Positions 12,673-22,558 of a stretch of 64,000 bases of DNA are shown piece by piece. The translations under genes were made by a program, and so were the position numbers. The DNA lies in the NCBI GenBank assembly GCA_032988165.1, contig JANTQF010000137.1:1-64000 (forward strand). Direction: 5' to 3'. The stretch's first letter is position 1, and the number at the start of each line of letters is the position of its first letter. Source of the stretch: Emmonsiellopsis sp. PD_33. Its lineage: Eukaryota > Ascomycota > Eurotiomycetes > Onygenales > Ajellomycetaceae. The notes under the pieces were generated by a model. That model searched no databases. It had not been told where the DNA came from and worked only from the letters and a program-made list of their open reading frames with translations.

Positions 12673-14196
12673 ATGGTATCGACTCCGCTACCCGACCCAC
12701 TTCACGGAGATCTTAGAGATATCTACACACTTGATCTGGATGCAGGGCATCTCACGGTATGCCGATGGAGAGATGATGAAAACGGCATCCCTACGACCTT
12801 TATGCTTCGCATTGAGCTGGACAAGATCCAGAAACCGGAACATTTGTTGCCCCAGTCTCTACTGGAAAATGCGAGGGATGTGAGTTTACGAGGTTGCTGT
12901 GATGTTGCTGTGCCGCCAATGGAATCAATGGAGCCTGTAGCGCAAACGACAGCAAGCACACAATATAAACCCCTGAATATCAAAATCAACCGCCCTTCAA
13001 AACTCAACGAAATACAATATCATGTATTCATAGATTTCACACATCAATGGTGTTTCTATATCGACGATAACTCGCTCTGGCCGGGCCCATCGTCGCCACT
13101 GTTTAAAGTGCTAGCAATTGCATACCTGCGCATCGCGGCCTGGGATCTGGAGGTGTGCGATATCCGTTTGTTTGATATTCCGATGGTATTTCAGTTACGC
13201 CCGACTTGGAAGTTCCTTGCAGAAGATATTTACCTGTTCCATGGGATCCTTATTGTTTTGTGCAAACGACTTGAGACAGAGGATAAGGCAGAAGCTATCA
13301 AGAAAGCAGAGGGGTTCCTTCTAGATCACAATTCCAAAGCTATTGGTGATCGAAGTCAACATATAACCCGTGCGATCCTCATATCCCTACGACACATCGT
13401 TGTTCCCGAGTTCTCCCCAGGCAAGCATGAGGGCACATCCATATCATGCTCAAAACCCATCCCTCTCCTGACGGATAAATCTGCAATAGAGTGCTCTCCA
13501 GGATTCCGCGTCTTAACTTGGCTATTCACTGCCTCAGAGCCTAGCTCTTCCCATGCCAGTGGAGAAAGTTGGGGAGTTAACATGCCTCTAGAAATCCTCG
13601 ACGTGATCCTCAAGGAACTACCATTGAACGATATCCCGTCATTCTGCCAGGCCTCTCCCCTTGCACGGCGGTTATACTATTCCTCCGGCGTACCCCTGAT
13701 GAATGATATTCGCCCAATAAGACTTGCCCACTCGATCCCCTGCTGTGGTGCCCCTGACAAGAACTATGCAGGTGATACTGAAGGGATCTCATGTTCTTCT
13801 TGCTATGTATGGCAACATACTAGCTGTGCCTTTCCCCCTCAAAAAGAGAATGGTACCAATGCTATGATTTCCCCTGGGCCATACATATGCCCAGCTTGCA
13901 GAGAAAAATCACCACTGTCCTCTTGTCCTGATTCCTTCTCCTTGCACCCCAACAGCCTAAATCTTACAATCAGCACCCAATGTCGCCAAAACAATGGATG
14001 TCACGTCCTTGAGATCCCCATGGGTAAATGCAAATTTCTCCAACCACAACATCTGCATTTCTTCAAGCCACACACGTATCCTATCAAACATTCCAGGTGT
14101 CCTCAGCAGCTGATGACTCCTTATTCGATATGCTTTGGCGGGGTGTTTGTTGGGGTTGTGTATTCGTTGGATAGTGATGGGGAGGAGGCTGGATGA
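12673..14196 (+). CDS. F-box-like protein with C-terminal PHD-type zinc finger
   Basis: A single open frame of 507 codons. Residues about 310-345 (MPLEILDVILKELPLNDIPS) have the Leu/Pro spacing of an F-box, the Skp1-binding module of SCF ubiquitin ligases. Downstream, residues about 355-415 carry a Cys/His set of PHD/RING type: CCG, then CSSC, WQHTSC, and CPAC. The N-terminal 300 residues are unrecognised, with Trp-rich segments. The start is doubtful: a different frame opening with ATG at 12587 reads as protein-like sequence up to about 12710, and no acceptable intron joins it to the downstream frame because the best junction makes a TGA. Either translation starts at 12673 or the gene carries a one-base deletion near 12700-12715. 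Function in protein turnover or chromatin reading is only inferred. Confidence 0.6.
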   Translation: MVSTPLPDPLHGDLRDIYTLDLDAGHLTVCRWRDDENGIPTTFMLRIELDKIQKPEHLLPQSLLENARDVSLRGCCDVAVPPMESMEPVAQTTASTQYKPLNIKINRPSKLNEIQYHVFIDFTHQWCFYIDDNSLWPGPSSPLFKVLAIAYLRIAAWDLEVCDIRLFDIPMVFQLRPTWKFLAEDIYLFHGILIVLCKRLETEDKAEAIKKAEGFLLDHNSKAIGDRSQHITRAILISLRHIVVPEFSPGKHEGTSISCSKPIPLLTDKSAIECSPGFRVLTWLFTASEPSSSHASGESWGVNMPLEILDVILKELPLNDIPSFCQASPLARRLYYSSGVPLMNDIRPIRLAHSIPCCGAPDKNYAGDTEGISCSSCYVWQHTSCAFPPQKENGTNAMISPGPYICPACREKSPLSSCPDSFSLHPNSLNLTISTQCRQNNGCHVLEIPMGKCKFLQPQHLHFFKPHTYPIKHSRCPQQLMTPYSICFGGVFVGVVYSLDSDGEEAG

Positions 14197-14759
14197 GAAA
14201 GCGGGGGTTGTTGTTGACTTATATATGTATTGATTTGTTGAAATTATGTCTATGCATTTATCTCTGCATGTATCTAACCTTAGTCTATCTTTATCTCCTA
14301 TCTATTTCTGAACATTATGTATTTCATCTTCAGGGAGTCGTCGGACGAAGGAGATCGTTCACTATTTCCTACCGAATCTCCCAAGTTCTCCTAAAGGTAG
14401 GTTGGAGGTGGGTGGTAGATTTCGTTCTCGAGCTATTACTTTTGTCGATCCCATGAAATCAGCCAAAGGTAGGTTTGTTCAGTAGTGGACAAAAACCACC
14501 ACCCATTGCTGGATGGATGACCGGTTGCCATCCTAGTCTAACGACTACGCGAAACACCCATTTAGCAAGCCATACTTTCTCCGGTGCGGCTGCAAGGCGT
14601 TGGATTCCACCACGAAGCGCAAAATGACCAGCGGTTGTGTGAAGCTAGGGGCCCCCTGAAGTTGTCTGGTTGAACCCTATGTTTGTTCACGAACGTAGTG
14701 CCATGATAGAGAGGATGCCGATGATCTTGAAACGGTAAAAACTTTCGCTTGCGATAGAT
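14197..14759. other. Convergent intergenic region
   Basis: 563 bp between two 3' ends. No ORF, tRNA or repeat was recognised; both 3' UTRs presumably lie here. Confidence 0.5.
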
Positions 14760-15914
14760 TTAGTTAGGAAGCTCCGCCGCTAGTGTATCAAGGTTGATAG
14801 TGTTCGACTCTGGAGATTCGACAGCTTTCTTCTGGAAACGACCCTGCATCCAGCATCTGTACATTTTCAACTTCCGTTGTCTGTTAACCAACAGGCGTCT
14901 GTCAACACCAAGATCCAAGATCTTAAACGCGGAATCATCCTGGGCATCTGCAGGAGACTCCTTGTCCTCCCCATCGCTGCTCTGAACCGTTTCAGGGATT
15001 CCGCCCTCTGGTGTCCATCTGCCCCAAATATGCCTTAACTCGTCCTCTTCGAAAAAATATACCCTCGTTCCATCTCCACGGACATAGAAATTATCACCCA
15101 TCCACCGACCACTCTTAAACCGCACCTGCGCAAGATCCCCCCTCCCGTAATCCCGGAATAGGACATGCCCGCCAGGTTTCAGAACTCGATGGATATTTCT
15201 CACAGCACGGCCCCACTCGCTCGGAGAAAGGGCGGAGAATATGAAAATCATAACCACGACATCCACTGATTCCGGACCCAATCCAGGTGGTAACGAATCA
15301 TCCCCCTCAGCCGAAACATCCCACACATCCGCCTGCATATACTTCTCATCGTAATTCTCACTAGCCCGCATAACCTCCACGGCCTTCTTCGAATAATCGC
15401 ACGCATGCAGCTTCAACAGCTCATTCTTATTACTCGCCAGAATCGGGAAGGCCGAATTGCCCGCGCCAGCACCGACCTCCAAAATCGTCTTTGGCCCTGC
15501 ATCCTCCTGGGTCACCTCCGCCAGAATGGGAAACTCCTGCTGCAGCCATTTGCGGTTCTTGAAGAAATTGCTCGTATTGTGTTTGTAGAACGTGTTCCAG
15601 AACTTGGCCGGGTTGGCGTTGTATTTTATGCGGTTGTCTTCGGAGACGGGGGCTTCGCGCTGTCTTGCGTATTGGAGTTCTGCATACTCGCGGTAATCGG
15701 CATCGGTCTCGACATGGTCCCAAGCGTTGAATTCGAAGACGTTGTCGCCTTGTTCAAGGAAGCGCGAGCCGAATTGGAAGGGATCTGTTCGTTTCTGGTT
15801 GTTGGCGGGGTCGTGAGAGCGATGACGAGGGATTTGTGGAGGTTGGACTAGCTTGGCAATAGTCTCATAATCATCATTTCCTTGGAGCCCTAAGGGAGAC
15901 ATTGTGGTAGACAT
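14760..15914 (-). CDS. TRM140: tRNA (cytosine-32-N3) methyltransferase, Trm140/METTL2/METTL6/METTL8-like
   Basis: Single exon of 384 aa. The frame extends upstream to 15953 only from a TTG, so the ATG at 15914 with A at -3 is chosen. The N-terminal 110 residues hold the family's KFWNTFYK...NFFKNRKWL element that precedes the catalytic core. SAM-binding motif I is LEVGAGAGNSAFPIL, followed by an acidic loop, the D-V-V-V-M-I-F-I-F-S-A strand of motif IV, and LKPGGHVLFRDYGRGDLAQ, all strongly typical of this Trm140 branch. The enzyme forms 3-methylcytidine at position 32 of Thr and Ser tRNAs in the cytoplasm. Length fits stand-alone fungal and METTL-type enzymes, without the actin-binding fusion of S. 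cerevisiae Abp140. It is divergent from the 16.7-kb gene. Confidence 0.9.
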   Translation of the reverse strand: MSTTMSPLGLQGNDDYETIAKLVQPPQIPRHRSHDPANNQKRTDPFQFGSRFLEQGDNVFEFNAWDHVETDADYREYAELQYARQREAPVSEDNRIKYNANPAKFWNTFYKHNTSNFFKNRKWLQQEFPILAEVTQEDAGPKTILEVGAGAGNSAFPILASNKNELLKLHACDYSKKAVEVMRASENYDEKYMQADVWDVSAEGDDSLPPGLGPESVDVVVMIFIFSALSPSEWGRAVRNIHRVLKPGGHVLFRDYGRGDLAQVRFKSGRWMGDNFYVRGDGTRVYFFEEDELRHIWGRWTPEGGIPETVQSSDGEDKESPADAQDDSAFKILDLGVDRRLLVNRQRKLKMYRCWMQGRFQKKAVESPESNTINLDTLAAELPN

Positions 15915-15953
15915 CTTTCTATAGGTTCGCAGAGGTGTGATACAGAAAGGCAA

Positions 15954-16683
15954 GGGAGAGAGTAGAGGAGAGGAAAATATTCAGGCGGGGTGGTTGATCT
16001 TATCGAAAATTACAAAATTACGGTAACTCAAAAACTTTAAATTACGTGTCGGATTATTGTTTCTCCAGGTGCGAGGCTAAAATAAAGTTTCCGACATGTT
16101 GATCGCGGGGAACCGGAAAAACAGTACCTTGTATTGGTTGGTACACCCGGCACGTAAGGTACGGAGTGAGCCAATAGGAAAACACCAATACACTCCCTCT
16201 CCATCCAGGCCGGTATGGTACGGTACGCGGGATTGAGGCTGAGCGAGGACGGACCGAACCAGCCGAAAGAGGAAAGGTGAGCTGATTCGTGGATGCCTTC
16301 AAGCCTCCACCTCTCCTCATCTCCATCGTCTGTCACCTCTCGCCTTCAATGCCTGGAGACTGCTCCTCTGTGCTCCAGCACCTCATCTGCTCGAGCTGTT
16401 GCTGCGTTCTCGTTGTCTTGTAGCTGTCATTCGTTCTGCCTGTCATTTATTCTTATCGTTATCGCAATGGATAGCCAAATTTAGATCCAGTGTTCGGCCG
16501 TCTCACCTCACCACCCCTTCCACCTGAAACATAAAAGTGGTCCCTTTGCTCTTCTGTCCAGCAGTGCCCTTCGTCTTATCGTTGCTCTTGTTGTTCAGAT
16601 ACCATTTTTTACCATACAATTTCTTGTTTAAATCGGAAAACGGCACGAAAATCTCCTTCCCGTGGACATCTATAGATCCCAAC
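15954..16683. promoter_or_regulatory. Divergent promoter region
   Basis: About 0.7 kb between the Trm140-like start and the 16684 start. It contains several GGTAC-type short repeats (about 16120-16230) and a pyrimidine-rich stretch (16300-16450) consistent with the leader of the rightward gene. No coding potential is convincing. Confidence 0.45.
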
Positions 16684-17403
16684 ATGACCTTTCTCGGCGC
16701 GTTTTGCTGCTGTGTGTCCAGCGATCGACATCTTGAAAAACCATCCCATATCTATCAGCAGCCCCACGATCCTCAGGCTGGCTTCAGGCAGAGCTATGGC
16801 ACCGGTGGAGACATGGAAGCCCCGGGCATAGATGAGCCATACCTCTCGGCAGCCCCTCTACCGAGATATACCCCGCGTCCTATCAACGCCGATGAGAAGA
16901 CACTTGCTTTTGAACGGCAGCGTGCAAATTCATTAGATTCCACTGAATATCCTCGAGACCGGAAGAACCCACACGAATGCGGGCAAGAACCGGATTCTCC
17001 TCCTCCTTTTGACCCCGGCCAGATTCCATCGCGGCGGCTGGATGATATCTCTTCTGATGCTTCGTCGACATTATCCATTCCAAGTAGTTTTGGTAACACG
17101 TCGACCGCAACTACAGAAACACCCCCGCCACCATACTCAACGACTTCCTCAAAAGCACCATCACGCCGTTCTGTGGCGTTATCGGTATCAACTCACGGCA
17201 CGGGTATGACATACATCAGTCTGGAAAGCGCTGAACCACCGTCCCCTGTTGACCAGCTTGCCCCACCTCAGCCTGCCGCGTACCGGTCTACTCCCACACG
17301 CGAAATTCCCGAAGACGGCCATGGAGAACATAGACGCTCGTGGGAATCGCAACGAAGTTCCCCGCTCCCTCCATTACCCCCAACATATCCAAAAGGAGTG
17401 TGA
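16684..17403 (+). CDS. Hypothetical Pro/Ser-rich protein with N-terminal Cys cluster
   Basis: Single exon of 239 aa. The open frame runs upstream, but ATG 16684 is chosen because the residues before it look like translated leader. The N-terminus MTFLGAFCCCVSS holds three adjacent cysteines after a short hydrophobic stretch, a pattern compatible with palmitoylation and membrane anchoring. The remainder is low-complexity, rich in Pro, Ser and Thr, with several PPPxY-like motifs (PPPPYS near residue 150, PPPFDP near residue 105) that could bind WW domains such as those of Rsp5-type ubiquitin ligases. It ends in a proline-rich LPPLPP tail. No catalytic domain is visible. The anchoring and adaptor ideas are inference from motifs. 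Confidence 0.6.
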   Translation: MTFLGAFCCCVSSDRHLEKPSHIYQQPHDPQAGFRQSYGTGGDMEAPGIDEPYLSAAPLPRYTPRPINADEKTLAFERQRANSLDSTEYPRDRKNPHECGQEPDSPPPFDPGQIPSRRLDDISSDASSTLSIPSSFGNTSTATTETPPPPYSTTSSKAPSRRSVALSVSTHGTGMTYISLESAEPPSPVDQLAPPQPAAYRSTPTREIPEDGHGEHRRSWESQRSSPLPPLPPTYPKGV

Positions 17404-19211
17404 AATTGAATCTTACCTACCGTATCAGACCAAACGGACCAAGGGTGGGGACGAAATATTCCAACGCCCGTCCTTTTCTTACTACGCCAAATTTTCCCAC
17501 GGAGAAACACAACTTACCCACCACGGGTATTAATACGACATGTGTACTTGTCTTTACTGTTAAGCAGCGGAAAGGGAACTTTCAGCAAGCTGAACTACCC
17601 CATTTTCGGATCTCCCTGACCACCACGGTACCTCCGCTGCCACAGAATCCAATCTTATTCGATACCATAATAAGCAGTCATATGGAACTCTCCCGCCTCA
17701 ATTAACCGCGGATACCATATCATCCCTCCATAACCACCGTCCTATGAAGTCTTAAAAGATTCGTCCTACACCCGCTTCATCAACTCTTTGATATCACGAC
17801 ACGATTTATAGAACCATTCCATCCCATAGAGTGCAAATTCAGCACTACACTGCATGTCCGAACCACAAGTAGTAAGAGACATACCTGTTACCTCATAAAA
17901 AGAGCAGTTCAGATCTTCTTTACACCATTCAAAAAAACCAATTTCCATGCATTCAATTGCATTGACATTTGTATCTACATCTCTCTTCCCGCCACGACTC
18001 CCATCTCGTTTCCTGTTCTTAACACATATTCATATATACTTACGTTGCTCACTTCCTGCGATGATTTTGAGAAAGTGGCCGTTGACGGTTACAACATCCC
18101 CCCTTAGTACTTCTTGTTCTTGTTCTTGTTCCTGTTCCTTTTCTTTTCTTTCTTTCTTTCCTTCTTTGCTTCTTTTCTTTTTTTGGCATGGCTCTTTAGA
18201 ACAGATAATTGGCGTTGGCTACAGCGAGGGGACAGCATGTTCGACAGCGCCGGTGGAACCTATCTATCTATCTATCCATCTGTCTATCTATCTGTTTTTA
18301 TTACGACTACGACGACATTCAAATGACATCTAGAAATCCCAAGCTAGAAGCTAATTAACAGACACCCAACCACGTCTTTAACTCTCCAATAAAAATAATC
18401 CAGTCCCCTAACAAAATACCCAACCAAGTGCCCGTGGACCCCTTGGTCGTCGAGCATGTGACTTGGTGGGCAGAATTTCAATAGAATGAATAGGCACATA
18501 ATCGCCCTTTCGCGCACATGGGATTGCCTAATTTAATATGGATGCAACAAGACAGTCGTAAAAAATGGAATTCGTTATATATATGTACCACAACAAGCCC
18601 CCATTACCTCGTCTCTCTCTTCACATCGTCCCGCCTAGCTTCCTATATATTGCGGTAATATCGAAAAGGAAAAAAAGTACTTAAAAGAAGGGGAGATGAT
18701 TTTCTTTTTTTTTTATAAAAAAAAATTAAAAGCTGCTAACTAGCCCATGTCATCATCTCACAGAAGAAAAGAAGGCGAGTAAATCATTAATTAATAGGAT
18801 ATATAGTAAAAAGAAGCGTCGAAAACAAACCATTAGCGCTGGAGCAGAAGCAGAAGATAGGGGGGGTGAGGGGGGTGATGTCTGGCTAATAAATTCAAGG
18901 GGGATAGAGAGGAAGAAGGGGAAAATTTTCAAATTAAATTGGATCAGATGAGAGGAGGGGAAAAAAAGGTAAATCGTGTTGCGCATTATCTGTACCGTAA
19001 TTTCGAAGGGGAGAGAAAGATGGATATAAAATAAATTAAATTAAATTAAGGAGAATCATTCCCATCGCTATGCTGTCCGGACGTACGTAGGGTTGAGATT
19101 TGGTATCATAAAATGAGAAACGGAAAGTAGATCAGGTCGGGTCAAGACAGATGAAAACAAATAATGCAAAAAAGGATTTTGAAACTTTCATGAAAAAATG
19201 CCGTGTTGAAT
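17404..19211. other. Convergent intergenic region with microsatellites
   Basis: 1.8 kb between two 3' ends. It contains a pyrimidine tract (18110-18180) of TTCTTG and TTTC units, a (TATC)n microsatellite at about 18262-18293, and A/T-rich DNA (18650-18990). No gene is supported. Confidence 0.55.
18262..18293 (+). repeat. (CTAT)n microsatellite
   Basis: Imperfect tandem tetranucleotide CTAT/CTGT/CCAT units over about 32 bases. Confidence 0.7.
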
Positions 19212-21980
19212 TCACAATATTTCCGTTTGCTCCGAGCCGCTGCCATTATCGTCCTCGCCGTAATTTGCAGGTATGGGCAGGGGACCCGGGGGGGCGATAT
19301 AAGCTGGGGTAATGTGGACTGGAGCTTGGCTGGGTGGCGCATGCGTGTTATCATCATTATCATCATTATCGTCGTCGTGGTTGCTGGTGCCATGGTCCGA
19401 GGTGGGGGGTTGATCGTGTGTGTCATCATCAAGCGCATCCCCATCAGGTTGACCAACGCTTTCAAGACCCCTCATCAATCCCGAAAAGAACTGTCCGGCA
19501 AATGATGCAACCTCGTTCGCCAGATTCCTCTCCATGGCGAGCTCGATCATTTCCAAATCGCGCTTCTGCTTCTCTTCGCGCTGGATCCGTTCCTCCTCGA
19601 GACGACGGCATGTGCCGTCGAGCTCCTTCACCTGATAGCAGTTCGGGCAGAGGTAATGGAGCTGACAGTAGGAACATGTGCAGGGAGGATTGATCCTGAC
19701 ACAGTCTTGACAGACGTGTACTGAACAGGAGGTGCATTCACGGAGTACGCTGGAACAGCGTTGACGTTGATCCCCCACGGCGCGGTATTGCGGGCAGAAG
19801 ATGGATTGGCAGCCCATCCATTTGCGCGGGATTTCAGGGGACGCTTCAAAGTAAATAGAAGCTGGAGAGGATGAGCGGCTGTGGTTGTTGGAGGTTGAGG
19901 CAGAAGTTTGGATGGTTGAACTGCGATTCATGACAGGTTGGCCGTCAGGGAGGTTACCAGCAGATGGGCCGGCTTCGTGAGTGTCGGGAGAATGATCAAG
20001 GGAGAGTTGGGAGGAGAGTTGATTTATCATGGCTAGATTGAAGCGGGGTGATGAGGTTGAATAGTCTACAGCGGGGCGGCCTCTTGTTGGATTGGCTACA
20101 TCGAATTCAGGGGGCGTGGGAGCGGTTCGGCTAGTTGCTCGCGACTCAGCTCGGTCAGCAGGCGGTGGAGTATTTTCAATGTCCGTCTTCTCCATGACGA
20201 GATCACGGTAGCCACATATTCGAAGCCTGAGACCTCGGAGGTCATGTTCCATACACAATGGCTTCGTGCAACTCCTACAGTGTACCTTCCACTGTGGCCT
20301 ATCAAAGCATTGCTGGCAGAGATTTCGGGGACAGCTGGAAGCCTGGTAGCCGGGAGGCCCAAGCAGCCAGCGCATCATTTCCGCGTGCCCTTCAGGGAGA
20401 TCATGATCTGGAGGGTCCCCATATGCATTCCTCGGGAACGTTTTGAGCCATTCGTTGGTGGATAGCTCAGGGTCTTCCCAACCTTGCCCACGTGGAAGAG
20501 GTGCTGCTCGAACCCTGTCAACCTCTCGGGTAGCTGTGCCAATACTAATCCCGCCGCCACCAGTAAACATGGGCTCTGTGCAACACCAATGAAACTTCAG
20601 GTTAGGGTACGGAAGTGGGTTAGTTGGCTGGTTGTTATTGTTTATAACCACACTCTGATCTTGGGCGTCTTCCATCATCAAGCAAGGAGACGTGCTCGCG
20701 TAAGGCGCCCACCAAAAACTCTCAGGAGTAACACCAGTCAACTCTCTTTGCTTTCTCCGAGGATATGGGCGGTCAAAAGCACAGCTTGCGCAAAGAGTCC
20801 TACGGCAACCAACGCAATGCATCAGGACACTGCACTGTTCACACCGCTCCGAAATCGGCTCGTCGCACTCATCACAAGTAATATTTTCCACAAATCGCTT
20901 GTGGCTTTGGCGTAAATGGGTAGGTACTGTCTTCCCCTCCCCGTATTCAGGTCCCTCAGCAGTCCCCAGGGCTTCCCCAAAACAGCCAGTTTCATCATGC
21001 TCCCATAGCCGTCCATCACGTTTAGAAGGCTTATCTTTATCGACGGTTGGTCCAATCCAGTTCTTTGATCTCCAAAGCCTATCAAACACAACCCATACTT
21101 CCCTCGTCCCCTGTGGTGCTCTCATAGAAACATAACCCCGTCTCCTAAAACACCGCCCCGCAGGAGTGGTACACCACGCAGTATCCGTCCAAATGCCGAG
21201 TTTATGGCATAAATTAACCAAATCATGAGTTGGTTCCGAATCAGAATCGCGGCGAAGGAGGGAGGAGGTAAGGTAGGGACGACGTCGATGGTGACGGCAG
21301 CGGTATGTGTAGAGAGATTTGAGAGCAAGGCGTTTCATCATTGGTGGCGTGCCAGGTTTCCTTCTGAGATCTGCATCATATTGCAGTCCAAACATGGTGA
21401 GATAAGGAATAATATGGTATTTCAACGAGACGTTCTTGCAGCCCCGGACCGAAAGATGCTCCAGGGTATCCCTCCGCATGTTCAGCACCGTAGACGTGAG
21501 ATTCTGACCGTTTACCGTGGTATTATCCAGATCCAAGCTCTTCAAACTCGGGCTGAACGGCAGAATTACCTGGAGCAATAATTGGTCAAGAGCATATTGC
21601 CGGGACTGCCTTTGTGCTCCTGCTCCATCCCCGCCTGCTGTTAGGGGCCTGGCCTGTGTGCCAGATGGAAACAGCAATCGAAATGACAGATATTGCCATG
21701 CTGTTGGATATGATCGAAGGAAGGTTCTAAGATAGCGGGAGGTATGGTAGAGCTGGAAAATAGAGTCTGTCGGGGCTTGCAGAAGGAGGGATTCGAAAAT
21801 AGGAGCATGCGTAGAGAATACCCGTTCGAAGGTGGAGAGCTGCCTCTCAGCGGAAGCTTCCATTTCTTCATCCGGGTCAACGAGGGAGCCGGCGAGTATT
21901 GAAGTTATCACGGGAGCGGGTTCTCCATTGGTCTCGGGAGAGGACCGAATCGTTGGGGAAGAGTCCTGAAGAGTGGCCAT
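19212..21980 (-). CDS. F-box/LRR-like protein with three Cys-rich zinc-binding clusters
   Basis: Single uninterrupted frame of 922 aa from ATG 21980. Residues about 55-105 resemble an F-box (Leu-rich, TDSIFQLYHTSRYLRTFL). Residues about 135-200 have leucine-rich-repeat-like spacing (LKSLDLDNTTV, LEHLSVRGCKNV). Three Cys/His-rich clusters follow: about 368-405 (CDEC...CEQC...CVGC...CASC, RING/B-box-like), about 550-590 (CQQC...CRSC...CMEH) and about 725-785 (CPQY...CTSC...CQDC...CSYC...CPNC). A charged Arg/Glu-rich helix (about 790-830) is probably a coiled coil, and an Asp/Asn run encoded by an (ATC)n tract lies near the C-terminus. It resembles conserved fungal proteins of unknown function. 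A role as an SCF substrate adaptor is plausible but not shown. Confidence 0.75.
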   Translation of the reverse strand: MATLQDSSPTIRSSPETNGEPAPVITSILAGSLVDPDEEMEASAERQLSTFERVFSTHAPIFESLLLQAPTDSIFQLYHTSRYLRTFLRSYPTAWQYLSFRLLFPSGTQARPLTAGGDGAGAQRQSRQYALDQLLLQVILPFSPSLKSLDLDNTTVNGQNLTSTVLNMRRDTLEHLSVRGCKNVSLKYHIIPYLTMFGLQYDADLRRKPGTPPMMKRLALKSLYTYRCRHHRRRPYLTSSLLRRDSDSEPTHDLVNLCHKLGIWTDTAWCTTPAGRCFRRRGYVSMRAPQGTREVWVVFDRLWRSKNWIGPTVDKDKPSKRDGRLWEHDETGCFGEALGTAEGPEYGEGKTVPTHLRQSHKRFVENITCDECDEPISERCEQCSVLMHCVGCRRTLCASCAFDRPYPRRKQRELTGVTPESFWWAPYASTSPCLMMEDAQDQSVVINNNNQPTNPLPYPNLKFHWCCTEPMFTGGGGISIGTATREVDRVRAAPLPRGQGWEDPELSTNEWLKTFPRNAYGDPPDHDLPEGHAEMMRWLLGPPGYQASSCPRNLCQQCFDRPQWKVHCRSCTKPLCMEHDLRGLRLRICGYRDLVMEKTDIENTPPPADRAESRATSRTAPTPPEFDVANPTRGRPAVDYSTSSPRFNLAMINQLSSQLSLDHSPDTHEAGPSAGNLPDGQPVMNRSSTIQTSASTSNNHSRSSSPASIYFEASPEIPRKWMGCQSIFCPQYRAVGDQRQRCSSVLRECTSCSVHVCQDCVRINPPCTCSYCQLHYLCPNCYQVKELDGTCRRLEEERIQREEKQKRDLEMIELAMERNLANEVASFAGQFFSGLMRGLESVGQPDGDALDDDTHDQPPTSDHGTSNHDDDNDDNDDNTHAPPSQAPVHITPAYIAPPGPLPIPANYGEDDNGSGSEQTEIL

Positions 21981-22558
21981 CGTAACGCAGGGGGGGAGCC
22001 TGGTAAGGTTAATGCAGGCCCTTTGTGAAGCACAAACAAGGTAGGATCTTCATAAGTGGGAAAGGATAAGCAAAGTATGACAGCGGAGAGAAGGAGGGGA
22101 TGAATAGGAGAGTCAGGCGGTGGGAAGACGGGCAGTCGTTTGCAGTCGTCCAAAGCGTTCTATATGCGGCTGGGACAACGTTGTGTTCTCAATCTCCCCC
22201 GGACACCGCGAAGTGAGATGCGCAACATAACATGAAACGAGGACGACGAGACGGCGGTTGGCCTGGCTGAGTCAGAAGCGGCAACAAACGAACGGCCGCT
22301 GGGGTTTCGCACGTCTCGCAGCCCGGTCCTGGAGAAGATATGGGGCGCGGGAGATGGTATTGTCGTGGTGCAGCCGCAGCCATTGTCGACGGTGATGTTC
22401 AGTCTTTGCGGGCATTGGGCTTGGCGGCAATTGCGCCCTGCCACGTCAGAATCACGTGACACGCGGATCTACAGCTGGAGACGGAGAAAAAGGGATATCA
22501 AATCATTCCAAGATTCCAAGGTCTATGTAACAATTGGACTGGGTCCCAAAATGCCCAT
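21981..22558. other. Intergenic region
   Basis: 578 bp between the DPH2 stop and the start of the 922-aa gene, holding the latter's promoter. No specific element is recognised. Confidence 0.5.

Noticed and set aside
14460..14760. Possible tRNA gene
   Set aside because: No A-box/B-box pair (GGTTCRANNCC type) with cloverleaf-compatible flanks was found here or elsewhere in the window.
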